A stretch of 34,776 nucleotides of DNA, taken from Actinomycetes bacterium (GTDB lineage Bacteria; Actinomycetota; Acidimicrobiia; Acidimicrobiales; Ilumatobacteraceae). Each line of letters opens with the position of its first letter. Positions within the stretch are counted from its first letter, which is position 1. Below the pieces are notes generated by a model. It saw nothing but the letters and a program-made list of their open reading frames with translations. It made no database searches and was not told the DNA's origin. The DNA lies in the NCBI GenBank assembly GCA_025356335.1, contig JANXUF010000155.1:1-34776 (forward strand). Direction: 5' to 3'. A program made the translations under genes and the position numbers. Below are positions 6,827 through 14,708 of this stretch, in pieces.

Positions 6827-7215
6827 TCACTGGTCGTGTCTCGATGAGCAGCGGGTACAGCTGGCGTGCGAATTGAGGTAGTCGAGTGCAGCTTGTGCTT
6901 CGCCGCAGGCCGCGACGAACGCTCTGAGGATCGGCGGAAAGAATCGCCACAAGTCGACCAAGCAACGCCGGCGTGATCGGCCGGCCTTGCCTGGTCGAGG
7001 CTGAACGTGCGCACCATAACGCTGCGCCGAGCTCGGCGATCAGTTCCTCGGCACCTTCGTCGTGGTCGCCGAACCTGGCGGAAAGCCTCCGGTTCAACCG
7101 GTCGGTGTGAGCGGTCGAGTGTGTGGTCTCGTGAGCCAACGGCCATAGCAATCCGCCGCTGTGTCGAACTGTTGCAGCGTCGGGAGCGGATCGTGTCCGT
7201 CAGCGGCGAGTAACG
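6827..7215 (-). pseudogene. Remnant of an ArdC-like antirestriction protein (zincin-like C-terminal domain), multiply frameshifted
   Basis: ArdC-type proteins are carried by conjugative elements; they bind ssDNA and end in a zincin-like peptidase domain. The C-terminal domain can be followed here across three frames. First comes YSPLTDTI, then LPTLQQFDTAADCYG. A frame change near 7145 leads to LAHETTHSTAHTDRL, with the HExxH zinc motif and RRLSARFG, followed by AEELIAELGAALWCA. Another frame change near 6910 leads to AFVAACGEAQAALDYLNSH and a stop at 6829-6827. These blocks match the order of the ArdC C-terminal domain. At least two frameshifts and the missing N-terminal ssDNA-binding domain make it a pseudogene. 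It lies on the same strand as the relaxase and supports a conjugative origin for this part of the window. Confidence 0.65.
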
Positions 7216-7444
7216 GGGGCCTGAACGGTGGGAGCCGACCGTCGAAAACTACGTCTCGCCATCCTCAGCCATGCTCGGCGGGTACGAGATGCGCCACACA
7301 ACAAACCCGCGACCGGCATGCTGACTCCGCGAGACCTAGGCACATCCGGCGCCCGTTCAGTCTGTGTCGTAGTTCCACGGGGTACGGGATGCGCAATGTG
7401 CGCCAGTGCCGATCCTCGTTGGTCATGTCATGCTCGGCTCGACC

Positions 7445-8158
7445 ATGAGTGAGAATCCCGACGAGAGCGTGCAGTTTGGGGACGGTCAGCTGCGTTGTGA
7501 GGAGGCTGCATGGGGTTTCGTTTCGCCTGGTGAGTCGCGTTGGCCGGCAAGCGTCTCGGTGGGTGGAGCGCTGTTGTTGCAGTTGTTCCTTCCGGATCGT
7601 CTGACGATCGGGCCGTTCTGGTTGATTCCAGCGATCGAGGCGTTCGTGCTCGTAACGCTCACAGTCGTCGGCCCGTCGCATCTCGACAACAGGGCTCGGG
7701 ACGCTCGTTGGCTTGCGATCGGACTGATCGCGATTCTCGTGGGCACGAACGCGACCACGCTGGGCCTCTTGATGCATCACTTGCTCCATGCCGGACCTGA
7801 CGTCGATGGACGCTCGCTTATCTTTTCGGCCGTGGCAGTGTGGTCTACGGGCGTGGTGGCGTTTGGACTGTTGTACTGGGAGATCGATCGAGGTGGCCCA
7901 CGGCGACGATGCAGCCCGCTGCATCCGGCACCGGACTTCATGTTCCCGCAGATGGAGAATCCTGGTGTGACGATGCATCGCTGGACGCCGCGGTTCACCG
8001 ACTACCTGTACGTGTCGTTGACGAACTCGACGGCGTTCAGTCCAACGGACGCATTGCCTTTAACCGGCCGAGCGAAGGCGATTATGGCAATCCAGTCATT
8101 GACGTCACTGGCGACGATCGTCGTCGTGGGAGCACGAGCGGTCAATATCCTGAAATAG
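7445..8158 (+). CDS. Multi-pass membrane protein (DUF1345-like)
   Basis: This gene encodes 237 residues from ATG 7445 (MSENPDESVQFGDG). Hydrophobic segments are visible at about residues 36-50, 55-75, 88-113, 123-145 and 214-235, so there are four or five membrane helices. The region FTDYLYVSLTNSTAFSP-TDALPLTGRAKAIM (about 184-214) before the last helix is the most characteristic part. It resembles the re-entrant or pore-like segment of DUF1345-type membrane proteins, for which no firm function is known. It appears intact although it sits between an ArdC remnant and an IS remnant. Upstream ATGs in frame (7406, 7427) would only add a short unlikely extension. The resemblance to DUF1345 is from memory of the C-terminal pattern. 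Confidence 0.8.
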   Translation: MSENPDESVQFGDGQLRCEEAAWGFVSPGESRWPASVSVGGALLLQLFLPDRLTIGPFWLIPAIEAFVLVTLTVVGPSHLDNRARDARWLAIGLIAILVGTNATTLGLLMHHLLHAGPDVDGRSLIFSAVAVWSTGVVAFGLLYWEIDRGGPRRRCSPLHPAPDFMFPQMENPGVTMHRWTPRFTDYLYVSLTNSTAFSPTDALPLTGRAKAIMAIQSLTSLATIVVVGARAVNILK

Positions 8159-8590
8159 CTTCGCCCGGCCCGACGGGGTAAGAGTCGGCTGTTGGGCGTG
8201 TTCCGTGAGGCGCGACAGGTTGTTGGTGTCGCCCGCCAGTGGCATCGGCGACGAACATCGTTGCTGTCTGTATGCATCACCGGCTGGAAGGCGCCTTCCA
8301 TCGCGACATGAAGGTCACGAATCACTACAAGTCCGCAGAATTGTCGTGCGCGACACGTCGAACAATCGTGCACGGCAGCTGGGGGCTACGGGACTTGATT
8401 GCTGTTTCATTGACTGACGCAACTCCAGCAGTACGACCCGCCGACGCCCATGAACGCTGAGTCGACAACACCGCTGTCAGGGACGCCGGCCGCATCGATT
8501 TCTGGGACCGTGAGCGGTGAATAGCACGTCGCGCCGGCGAGAGCCGATTGCATCAATGAACCGGTCACACTGCGGCTCGACTCGGAGGCC
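8159..8590. other. Gene-free stretch after the membrane protein
   Basis: No supported gene is seen. Short open frames exist on both strands without ribosome binding sites or recognisable domains. The stretch lies within a zone rich in gene remnants (6.8-9.2 kb) and is probably decayed sequence. A segment near 8427-8520 (YDPPTPMNAES in one frame) faintly resembles a DJ-1/PfpI C-terminus, but this is too weak to annotate. Confidence 0.45.
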
Positions 8591-8593
8591 TGC

Positions 8594-8813
8594 CAAGAAT
8601 GTTCGATATCGCTTCGATCTGCTCGACTATGGCCGCGGAATCGCTAACGCCAGGGTATGTCGGGCAAACGAGGGCACGCTCGGGAACTGGGTTTGCCCGG
8701 AACGGATCGACGTCGCCCTGCGTGCGGGATGACCGTGGAAGACCGGGCCGAGCTGGTGGCGTTTGGGGACGGAGAACGCGCAGCTGCGGATGGAGACCGT
8801 CCGCGCACGGTGA
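8594..8813 (+). pseudogene. IS3-family OrfA (transposase HTH subunit) remnant, frameshifted
   Basis: One frame reads KNVRYRFDLLDYGRGI followed by ANEGTLGNWVCPERIDVALRAG and a stop at 8730-8732. The motif NEGTLGNWV is the signature of IS3-type OrfA helix-turn-helix proteins. The next frame continues with VEDRAELV and a third with TENAQLRMETV, matching the usual DRAELVRLRRENAQLRME leucine-zipper segment that follows the HTH. Three frames are thus needed to read one OrfA, and no OrfB or terminal inverted repeats are visible, so this is a decayed insertion sequence fragment. It marks old transposition in the zone between the mobile element and the aldehyde dehydrogenase gene. Confidence 0.6.
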
Positions 8814-8846
8814 AGTATCAAATCGACGGGCGGGCTTGACCGTGCA

Positions 8847-9040
8847 ATGCTTGACAGCCAAGTCGGCTCTCTCGTCAATGTGAGGTTGGCGCTCTTTTCT
8901 CGGGTTGACGCGTCGACGGTCTGTGTCGTAGGGGAGTTCAACGACTGGGACCCGACCGCCGACCTTGTCGAGCGTGATGACGACACCGGGAATTCGTCAC
9001 GATCATCGCGCTGCGCGGAGGGCGGTCGTATCCGTCGGCC
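8847..9040 (+). pseudogene. CBM48/isoamylase early-set domain remnant
   Basis: Starting at ATG 8847, the frame reads NVRLALFSRVDASTVCVVG then EFNDWDPTADLVERDDDTG. This is the core of a small glycogen-binding CBM48 protein (VVGEFNDWDP motif). The expected next strand appears only after a shift near 8988, as EFVTIIALRGGRSYP. The rest of the domain is not found. Free-standing CBM48 proteins of about 90-100 residues are common in actinobacteria; this copy is broken. Confidence 0.45.
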
Positions 9041-9043
9041 ACG

Positions 9044-9198
9044 CCCGTCGGGTACGCTCCGTCTCGGTCGCTCTCCGCGACATCCTGGCTGCCGTCATCG
9101 CCGGAGACGCCGACGCGGTCGAGCACCTGGTCCGGGCCCACCTCCTGTCATCCGCCAACCTGCTCCTCGACGGGCTCGACCCGATCGACGGCACCTGA
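9044..9198 (+). pseudogene. Possible GntR/FCD-regulator C-terminal remnant
   Basis: One frame ending at a TGA at 9196-9198 contains ALRDILAAVIAGDADAVEHL then VRAHLLSSANLLLDGLD. This resembles the last two helices of FCD-domain GntR regulators (HRAILDAVRAGDADAAE..MRAHL). Nothing upstream encodes the rest of such a regulator, and the reading overlaps the tail of the CBM48 remnant. The assignment is tentative. Confidence 0.3.
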
Positions 9199-9225
9199 GG
9201 GTCGCGACGTACGGCCGTTCGCTGA

Positions 9226-10696
9226 TCAGGTGGTGCCGGGTGCATCTCCAAACGCCGCTGAGGTGATCGCTGCGAGCGTGTCGCCATAGGGGGCGAAGAA
9301 CGCTTCGTTCAGGTCGCCTTCGCCGCGCACGACGATTCCGCGAGGGTTGGAGAACTCGCGGAAGCCGTCGATGCCGTGGTGACGGCCCATGCCGCTGTTG
9401 CCAGAGCCCCCGAACCCGAGCGACGGCAGCGCTCCCTGCATCGCACAGGTGTTGACGCAGGCGCCACCCGAGGTGATCGAGTCCAGCACCTTTCCGGTCG
9501 CAGCCTCGTCATCGCCGAACACGTACAGACCGAGGGGCCTCTCGCCGACATTCACGAAGGCGATCGCGTCGTCGAGACTGTCGTACGGCTTCACCGGCAG
9601 CAGCGGACCGAAGATCTCCTCCTGCATGACACCGATATCGTTGCCGGGATCGACGATGAGCGACAGCGGCATCTGACGGGTGGCGCGATTCACCGTCGCG
9701 CCCTCCTCCAAATCGATGACCTCGTAGCCGGCATCGACGGCCTGTCGGCGCATCTCGATGAGACGATCGAGATGGCGTTCGGTGATGATGCCCGTGCACG
9801 AACCGCTGCTCGCATAGCCCGGAGTCCGCTCCGTCACATACCGACGGGCCAGTTCGACGAACTTGCCGATCTCGGCACGGGGAACGAGGACGTAATCGAC
9901 GGAGATGCACATCTGGCCGTTCTTGATCATCTTGGTCCCCAAGACGTTGCCGACCGACGATTCGTCCACCGAACCAGGGGTGAGAATCGCCGGGCATTTA
10001 CCGCCCAGTTCCAGCGTCACCGGGGTCAGATTTTCTGCCGCAGCCCGCATGATCACCCGACCGATCGGATGGGCTGCCAGTGTAGAGCAGGTGATCCCAC
10101 GGCAACGTCGGAAATGTTTTGGCGAGCTCCAGCCCGCCGACCGCCACTGTGACTCGCTCCGGTTCGAAGGTCGCCGCGATCATCTCGCTGAGCAGTTCGC
10201 CGCACGCCGGCGTGAAGTCCGACGATTTGACGATCACACGGTTACCGGCCGCGAGCATCTCGACCAGCGGCCCGACTCCGAGATCGAACGGGAAGTTCCA
10301 GGGAACGATGTTGCCGATCACACCCTTGGGCTGATGACGGATGAACGCTTGGGCCGTACCGAACACCGTCGGGTCTGCCTCACGGACCTCATCGGCCATC
10401 CACTTCTCGAGCTGGCCGATTGCGTAGACTGCCCTGCCGGCGACACCGAGCGTCTCGATCAAATCGGTGAACAGCTGCGGGTGGACGGCGAAGTCTGCGC
10501 TCATCGCCTCGCGGATCCGGTTCCGGTTCGACATCATCATCCCGGCGAGCGCCTCGAGGTGACCGCGTCGCTCCTCGAGCGTCGGGAGGGGTTCAGCGAC
10601 GAACGCTCGACGTTGGCGGTCGAATGCTTCGTGCAGGATGCTGATCGCATCGCTGTCTGCGTCGCCGAGCGTGTCGGTGCGATCGATGAGAGTCAT
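9226..10696 (-). pseudogene. calB-like: Coniferyl-aldehyde-type NAD(P)-dependent aldehyde dehydrogenase, interrupted by one frameshift
   Basis: ATG 10696 follows a GAGGA Shine-Dalgarno. The N-terminal part (to 9998 in its own frame) contains PKGVIGNIVPWNFPFDLGVG, typical of the coniferyl aldehyde dehydrogenase branch, and reads up to DHLLYTGSP. The C-terminal part, in a second frame, resumes with IGRVIMRAAAENLTPVTLEL and carries the catalytic Glu in LELGGK and the catalytic Cys in NGQMCIS; it ends at 9226. The two join perfectly if one base near 10069 is removed (CCA-T-CCG-ATC-GGT-CGG), so the gene is complete apart from a +1 insertion. Length would be about 490 residues, normal for the family. 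The enzyme would oxidise aromatic or long-chain aldehydes to acids. Either the gene is freshly inactivated or this is a sequencing error. Confidence 0.85.
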
Positions 10697-10971
10697 ATCG
10701 TGTCCTCGCTGTCGGGCCGAGACGCAGTGCGCTCGTTTGTCGCGATCATAACGAGCGCCGCCGATGTGGTCTCGACGTGGCGATCTCGGGACGACCCAGC
10801 ACGATCATCGCTGTCGAATCGGGAGTGGACCCAATGGGCGGCGAGTTCTCATCCTGAGACGGTCCACACGTGGTAACGATGATGCCGGACGCTGGCGCGC
10901 CCCACGCATCAGCTCTAGGCTGCGGTTTGCGTGGGCTGGGAAAACGGTGTCGCGTAGTCGAGGGGGGCGGC

Positions 10972-11361
10972 ATGACGGCAGACGTTGAGGTGATCCTGAT
11001 GAAGCAGGTGGCCAGCTATCTGGCGATGCCGATCTTTCTGGTGGATCTGGCGGGGACGTTGATCTTCTATAACGAGCCGGCGGAAGCGTTGCTTGGTCGG
11101 CGGTTCGACGAGACCGGCGAGATGCCGCTCGAGGAGTGGGGCACGGTTTTCGTGCCGGTGGACGCCGAGGGAGCGGTGTTGGCGCCGCACCAATTGCCGC
11201 TCGCCGTCGCTCTCGCCGAGCGTCGACCGGCGCATGGCCGGTTCTCAATCACGGCTGGCGACGGCAGGCGCCACGACCTGGCTGTGACGGCGTTCCCGCT
11301 GATCGGTCAGAATGCGCGCGAGCTGGGCGCAGTCGCACTGTTCTGGGAGGACGACTCGTGA
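10972..11361 (+). CDS. Small single-PAS-domain sensor protein
   Basis: This gene encodes 129 residues from ATG 10972, which follows a purine-rich GAGGGGGG Shine-Dalgarno; earlier in-frame starts are less plausible. Nearly the whole protein is a PAS fold: MKQVASYLAMPIFLVDLAGT-LIFYNEPAEALLGRRF at residues about 8-45 and a C-terminal sheet (RRHDLAVTAFPLIG, LGAVALFWED). There is no kinase, cyclase or DNA-binding domain. Its stop overlaps the GTG of the metallo-beta-lactamase gene (GTGA), so it probably serves as the sensor or regulatory partner of that hydrolase. The ligand is unknown. Confidence 0.8.
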   Translation: MTADVEVILMKQVASYLAMPIFLVDLAGTLIFYNEPAEALLGRRFDETGEMPLEEWGTVFVPVDAEGAVLAPHQLPLAVALAERRPAHGRFSITAGDGRRHDLAVTAFPLIGQNARELGAVALFWEDDS

Positions 11362-12221
11362 TCGTCCGGTTCTGGGGGACTCGCGGGTCGCTCCCTACCC
11401 CGGGGTCAGCGACGCAGCGCTATGGCGGGAACACCTCGTGCGTCGAAGTGCGCAGCGGTGAACCCGGCGCGATGGTGGTTCTCGATGCGGGAACTGGGAT
11501 CTGCGCCTTCGGAGCACAGATGTCATCGTCGGTGAGTCGTATTGACATCCTCTTATCGCACCTGCACATGGATCACATCATCGGCTTGGGGTTCTTCGCC
11601 GGTCTGTTCCGCCCCGGCCTGGAAGTGCATATCTGGGGTCCCGGTTCGACCGTGCTGCCGTTACGCGCCCGTTTGACGCGGTACTTGTCGCCCCCCTTGT
11701 TCCCGGTTCGGCTACGCGATCTCCCATGCCGTCTCGCTGTTCACGATGTCCCCCTCGGCACATTCGAGCTGCCGGGGCTGCAGGTCACCGCCGCGCTCGT
11801 GTGTCATCCCGGTCCGACCGTGGGTTACAGGTTGGATGACGGGCACTCGACGCTCGTGTATCTCAGTGACCACGAGCCAGCACTCGGCGCCCGACGTTTT
11901 CCCGATCTGCCCCGTTGGACGTCCGGTTTCGACTTGGCAGCGAAGGCAGACGCGCTCATTCACGATGCGCAGTACTCCGACGCCGAGTATGAACATCACC
12001 TGGGTTGGGGACACAGCTCGATCGGTCAGGCGGTGGCGTTCGCTGTTCACGCTGGCGTTGGGCAGCTGGTCGGGTTTCACCATGACCCGTGGCACGACGA
12101 CGACACGCTCGACGCCCTTTACAGCGAATATGCCGATCCTCGGCTGCGCGTGACGCCGGCGCGTGAGGGAGCAGTTCTCGCCTGGAGTGTCAATGAGGCC
12201 GCCGCCAGGCGGGACCGTTGA
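11358..12221 (+). CDS. Metallo-beta-lactamase-fold hydrolase
   Basis: This gene encodes 287 residues from GTG 11358 (MIVRFWGTRGSLPTPG), translationally coupled to the PAS gene. The zinc motif HxHxDH is present as H68-L-H70-M-D72-H73 (LLSHLHMDH), with later ligands in LVYLSDHEP (D), HDAQYSDAEY and GFHHDPWHDD (H). The N-terminus (FWGTRGS...YGGNTSC) and the HDAQY segment are typical of the phosphodiesterase-like MBL group that includes PhnP and cAMP phosphodiesterase relatives. The substrate is not predictable. PAS proteins next to this type of MBL suggest a signalling or nucleotide-cleaving role, but that is inference. Confidence 0.85.
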   Translation: MIVRFWGTRGSLPTPGSATQRYGGNTSCVEVRSGEPGAMVVLDAGTGICAFGAQMSSSVSRIDILLSHLHMDHIIGLGFFAGLFRPGLEVHIWGPGSTVLPLRARLTRYLSPPLFPVRLRDLPCRLAVHDVPLGTFELPGLQVTAALVCHPGPTVGYRLDDGHSTLVYLSDHEPALGARRFPDLPRWTSGFDLAAKADALIHDAQYSDAEYEHHLGWGHSSIGQAVAFAVHAGVGQLVGFHHDPWHDDDTLDALYSEYADPRLRVTPAREGAVLAWSVNEAAARRDR

Positions 12222-12336
12222 CAAGTGCGGCGGCGCGGAGCAACATCACCACGCTGCTCAAACGGCCGATTGCCGGTCGCGTTCCGGTCGTGTGAGCTGT
12301 GGGGCAACTGGACGAGAAGTGGTGAAGGGGATTGTC

Positions 12337-14028
12337 ATGAAGCAGCTCACCGGATTGGATCTCAGTTTTCTGATGACGGAGACCGACCATACGTACGGTC
12401 ATGTCAACGGGTTGAGCGTCTACGAGCGGCCGTCAGCGGACTTCGATCCGTTTGCAGCAGTGCGCGAACGGCTTGCGATCATGGTCGGTCATCTCGAGCC
12501 GTTGCGTCGCAAGGTGGTGACGGTGCCGTTCGACTTGGACCGGCCGTACTGGGTCGAGGACGCCGATTTCGATCTCGACTATCACGTTCGCCATCTCGGG
12601 CTCGCTCCGCCTGGTGCCGCTGATCAGCTCGCCGAGCAGGTCGCGCGGATCGTCGGGCGCAAGCTGGACCGCCGCCGCCCGTTGTGGGAGGCGTACGTCA
12701 TCGAAGGCCTTGCCGATGGTCGATGGGCGCTGCTGCAAAAGACGCATCACGCGACGATCGACGGCGCATCCGGCGTGATCATGCTGAAGATGTTCTCCGA
12801 CGAGTCGCGTGAAGCTCGGTGGGGGTTCGAGGCTCGTGATTGGGTCGGCGAGGATCCGCCGAGCTCCACTCAGATGTTGCAGACCGCCGTTAGGAACATC
12901 GTCCTCAACCCGTTGCGGGCTGCGCGCCTGTCACTCAACATTGTCCGTGATGTCGCCGAGGCAGCCGGGGTCAACAGCGTCAGCAGTCTCGCCCTGCAGG
13001 CTCGCAATGCGCTTGGTGCGATCGGCAGGCGTTCCGACCCTGACTCTGGCCCGGGCGTGTCGCTTCCGTTGACACCGGCGCCTGCGACGCCATGGAACAA
13101 GTCGGTGAGCCCTCATCGCAGGTTCGCGATGCGTTCGACCTCGCTCGAGAACCTGAAACGGTTGAAGGAGGCAACAGGTGGCACGTTGAACGACGTCGTC
13201 ATGGCGATCTGCGCCGGTGCGTTGCGTGAGTACTTGATCGAGCACGATGCGCTGCCCGACGCCGCGTTACGGGCGATGGTTCCCGTCTCGATCCGTACCG
13301 GTCACGAGGCCGACCCGTGGACCAACCGGGTGTCGGCGATCGTCGCCGATCTTCCAACCAACTGCGCAAACCCGCTCGAACGAGTCGCCCTGTGCCGTCA
13401 AGCGATGAACGTCGCCAAGCGCCAGTTCGACCTGATGCCAGCGGACTCACTGGGGCAAGCGGTCGACTATGCGTCGCCGGTCGTCGCCGCGTCTGCGTTG
13501 CGGCTGGTGTCTCGCCTCAAGTTGGCCGACCGTGTCAACATGCCGGTGAACGTTGTGATCTCGAACGTGCCCGGCCCCCGACAAGCCCTGTATTTTGCCG
13601 GCGCGAAGTTGGACGCGTACATTCCCGTGTCGACGATCTCTGACGGCGTCGGGCTGAACATCACCGTGCACAGCTACGGGGACCGGATGGACTTCGGGCT
13701 GATCTCCGATCGTGACTTGGTGCCCGATCTTTGGCATCTGGCCGATCTGCATATTGCCGAGATCGAGCGGCTGTTCGAGGCGACCGGTGCGGAATGGGCC
13801 GTGCCACAGCCTCCGCCGCCGATGCGCAAGGGCGGTGACGGCGTCGAACCGGTGGGGCCGAGCAGCCAGGCCGTCACGGACCGAATCGCCGCCGATCGCA
13901 CCGTCACCCGGCGCCGTTCGGTCCAGCCGGCGGAGACAAAGAACCCCGTCGCCAAGAAGGCGGTCGCCAAGAAGGCGGTCGCCAACAAGGCGGTCGCCAA
14001 CAAGGCGGTGGACAAGCACGCAACCTAG
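12337..14028 (+). CDS. WS/DGAT wax ester synthase / diacylglycerol acyltransferase
   Basis: This gene encodes 563 residues from ATG 12337, preceded by GAAGGGG. It is a bifunctional WS/DGAT-family acyltransferase that makes triacylglycerol or wax ester storage lipid from acyl-CoA at the membrane or lipid-body surface. The catalytic motif HHxxxDG is intact as H137-H138-A-T-I-D142-G143. The N-terminal LTGLDLSFLMTET and the later NVVISNVPGPR (also typical of the family) are present. The last 60 residues are a low-complexity tail ending in four copies of a Val-Ala-Lys-Lys/Asn-Lys-Ala unit, encoded by 15-bp tandem repeats. Such Lys/Ala tails are seen in actinobacterial lipid- or nucleic-acid-binding proteins. 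The gene stands about 115 bases behind the MBL gene and may share its transcript. Confidence 0.93.
   Translation: MKQLTGLDLSFLMTETDHTYGHVNGLSVYERPSADFDPFAAVRERLAIMVGHLEPLRRKVVTVPFDLDRPYWVEDADFDLDYHVRHLGLAPPGAADQLAEQVARIVGRKLDRRRPLWEAYVIEGLADGRWALLQKTHHATIDGASGVIMLKMFSDESREARWGFEARDWVGEDPPSSTQMLQTAVRNIVLNPLRAARLSLNIVRDVAEAAGVNSVSSLALQARNALGAIGRRSDPDSGPGVSLPLTPAPATPWNKSVSPHRRFAMRSTSLENLKRLKEATGGTLNDVVMAICAGALREYLIEHDALPDAALRAMVPVSIRTGHEADPWTNRVSAIVADLPTNCANPLERVALCRQAMNVAKRQFDLMPADSLGQAVDYASPVVAASALRLVSRLKLADRVNMPVNVVISNVPGPRQALYFAGAKLDAYIPVSTISDGVGLNITVHSYGDRMDFGLISDRDLVPDLWHLADLHIAEIERLFEATGAEWAVPQPPPPMRKGGDGVEPVGPSSQAVTDRIAADRTVTRRRSVQPAETKNPVAKKAVAKKAVANKAVANKAVDKHAT
13948..14007 (+). repeat. 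Four 15-bp tandem repeats in the acyltransferase tail
   Basis: The unit GTCGCCAAGAAGGCG occurs twice, then twice as GTCGCCAACAAGGCG, with a degenerate fifth unit after. The repeats are in frame and give a Val-Ala-Lys-Lys-Ala-type tail. Copy number could vary between strains without changing the frame. Confidence 0.9.
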
Positions 14029-14175
14029 CCGTACCGTCCGGCCGCACCCGTCGGAAGAGGCCGGCACGCAGCGCTGTGACGGACGGACCCGACCTCGACA
14101 CCTTCGACTATCGCGGTTATGGAGGAGCGAGGTCGGCGACGATGCTCGTCAGCGCTGTCCGTCACGGTGTGCGCA

Positions 14176-14601
14176 TTATTCGCTCTTGTTCCACATTGCG
14201 CCGTCTTGGCCCCGCCTGCCCTGGGCGATCTCGACGGCGTAGCCATCGGGATCGAAAGCGGTCATGACCCGCTCCCACGGTTCGTCGTGCGGTGGTTCGT
14301 GGAAGATCATTCCCTTCGCAGTCAACTCCGCGTACAGCGCGTCGAGGTCGTCGGTCGTGAACTCGATGTGCACGCCATGATTCAGCTCAGCGGTCGATCC
14401 GGTCGCTCCTTCCTTTCGGGCCTCGTCGAGTGAGAGCAACCCGATCGTCCCTCCCACTGCTCCTGGCACTTTGATCATCGCGAAATCCGGTGCCGCGTTG
14501 TGGGCGACGTCGAGACCGAGGATCTCGCTGTAGAACGTCATCGAGGTCGCGACACTTCGAACCGTCAACGTGAGTCCTTCAAATCGCAGTGTGTTGTCCA
14601 T
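14176..14601 (-). CDS. VOC/glyoxalase-fold protein
   Basis: This gene encodes 141 residues from ATG 14601, with AGGAG 8 bases upstream. The protein consists of one VOC-fold unit with two beta-alpha-beta-beta-beta modules: FEGLTLTVRSVATSMTFYSE and VHIEFTTDDLDALYAEL, ending DPDGYAVEIAQG. Candidate metal ligands are the His in GVHIEF and the Glu in AVEIAQG; the first-module position (LTLTV) lacks the usual His, so metal binding may be incomplete. Proteins of this type act as lyases, dioxygenases or resistance proteins, and the substrate cannot be named. It lies downstream of the alcohol dehydrogenase pair on the complementary arrangement (same strand, 14601 before 14709), but with its own RBS. 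Confidence 0.85.
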   Translation of the reverse strand: MDNTLRFEGLTLTVRSVATSMTFYSEILGLDVAHNAAPDFAMIKVPGAVGGTIGLLSLDEARKEGATGSTAELNHGVHIEFTTDDLDALYAELTAKGMIFHEPPHDEPWERVMTAFDPDGYAVEIAQGRRGQDGAMWNKSE

Positions 14602-14708
14602 GCGTCATCTCCTAAAAGTTGGTGGCCCGCCAGAATGGCGTGGTCGTGGCTTGGGTTGGTTCGGCATGTAAGAGCGGCTTCCGTTCCCCAAGGATGTGGT
14701 GCCGAAGT

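Noticed and set aside
8427..8520. DJ-1/PfpI C-terminal remnant (YDPPTPMNAES in one frame)
   Set aside because: Similarity is confined to a few residues and no other part of the domain is found.
14029..14175. CCGGCC...GGCCGG pairing after the acyltransferase as a terminator
   Set aside because: Short stem, long loop and no T-tract; such pairings are common by chance in GC-rich DNA.
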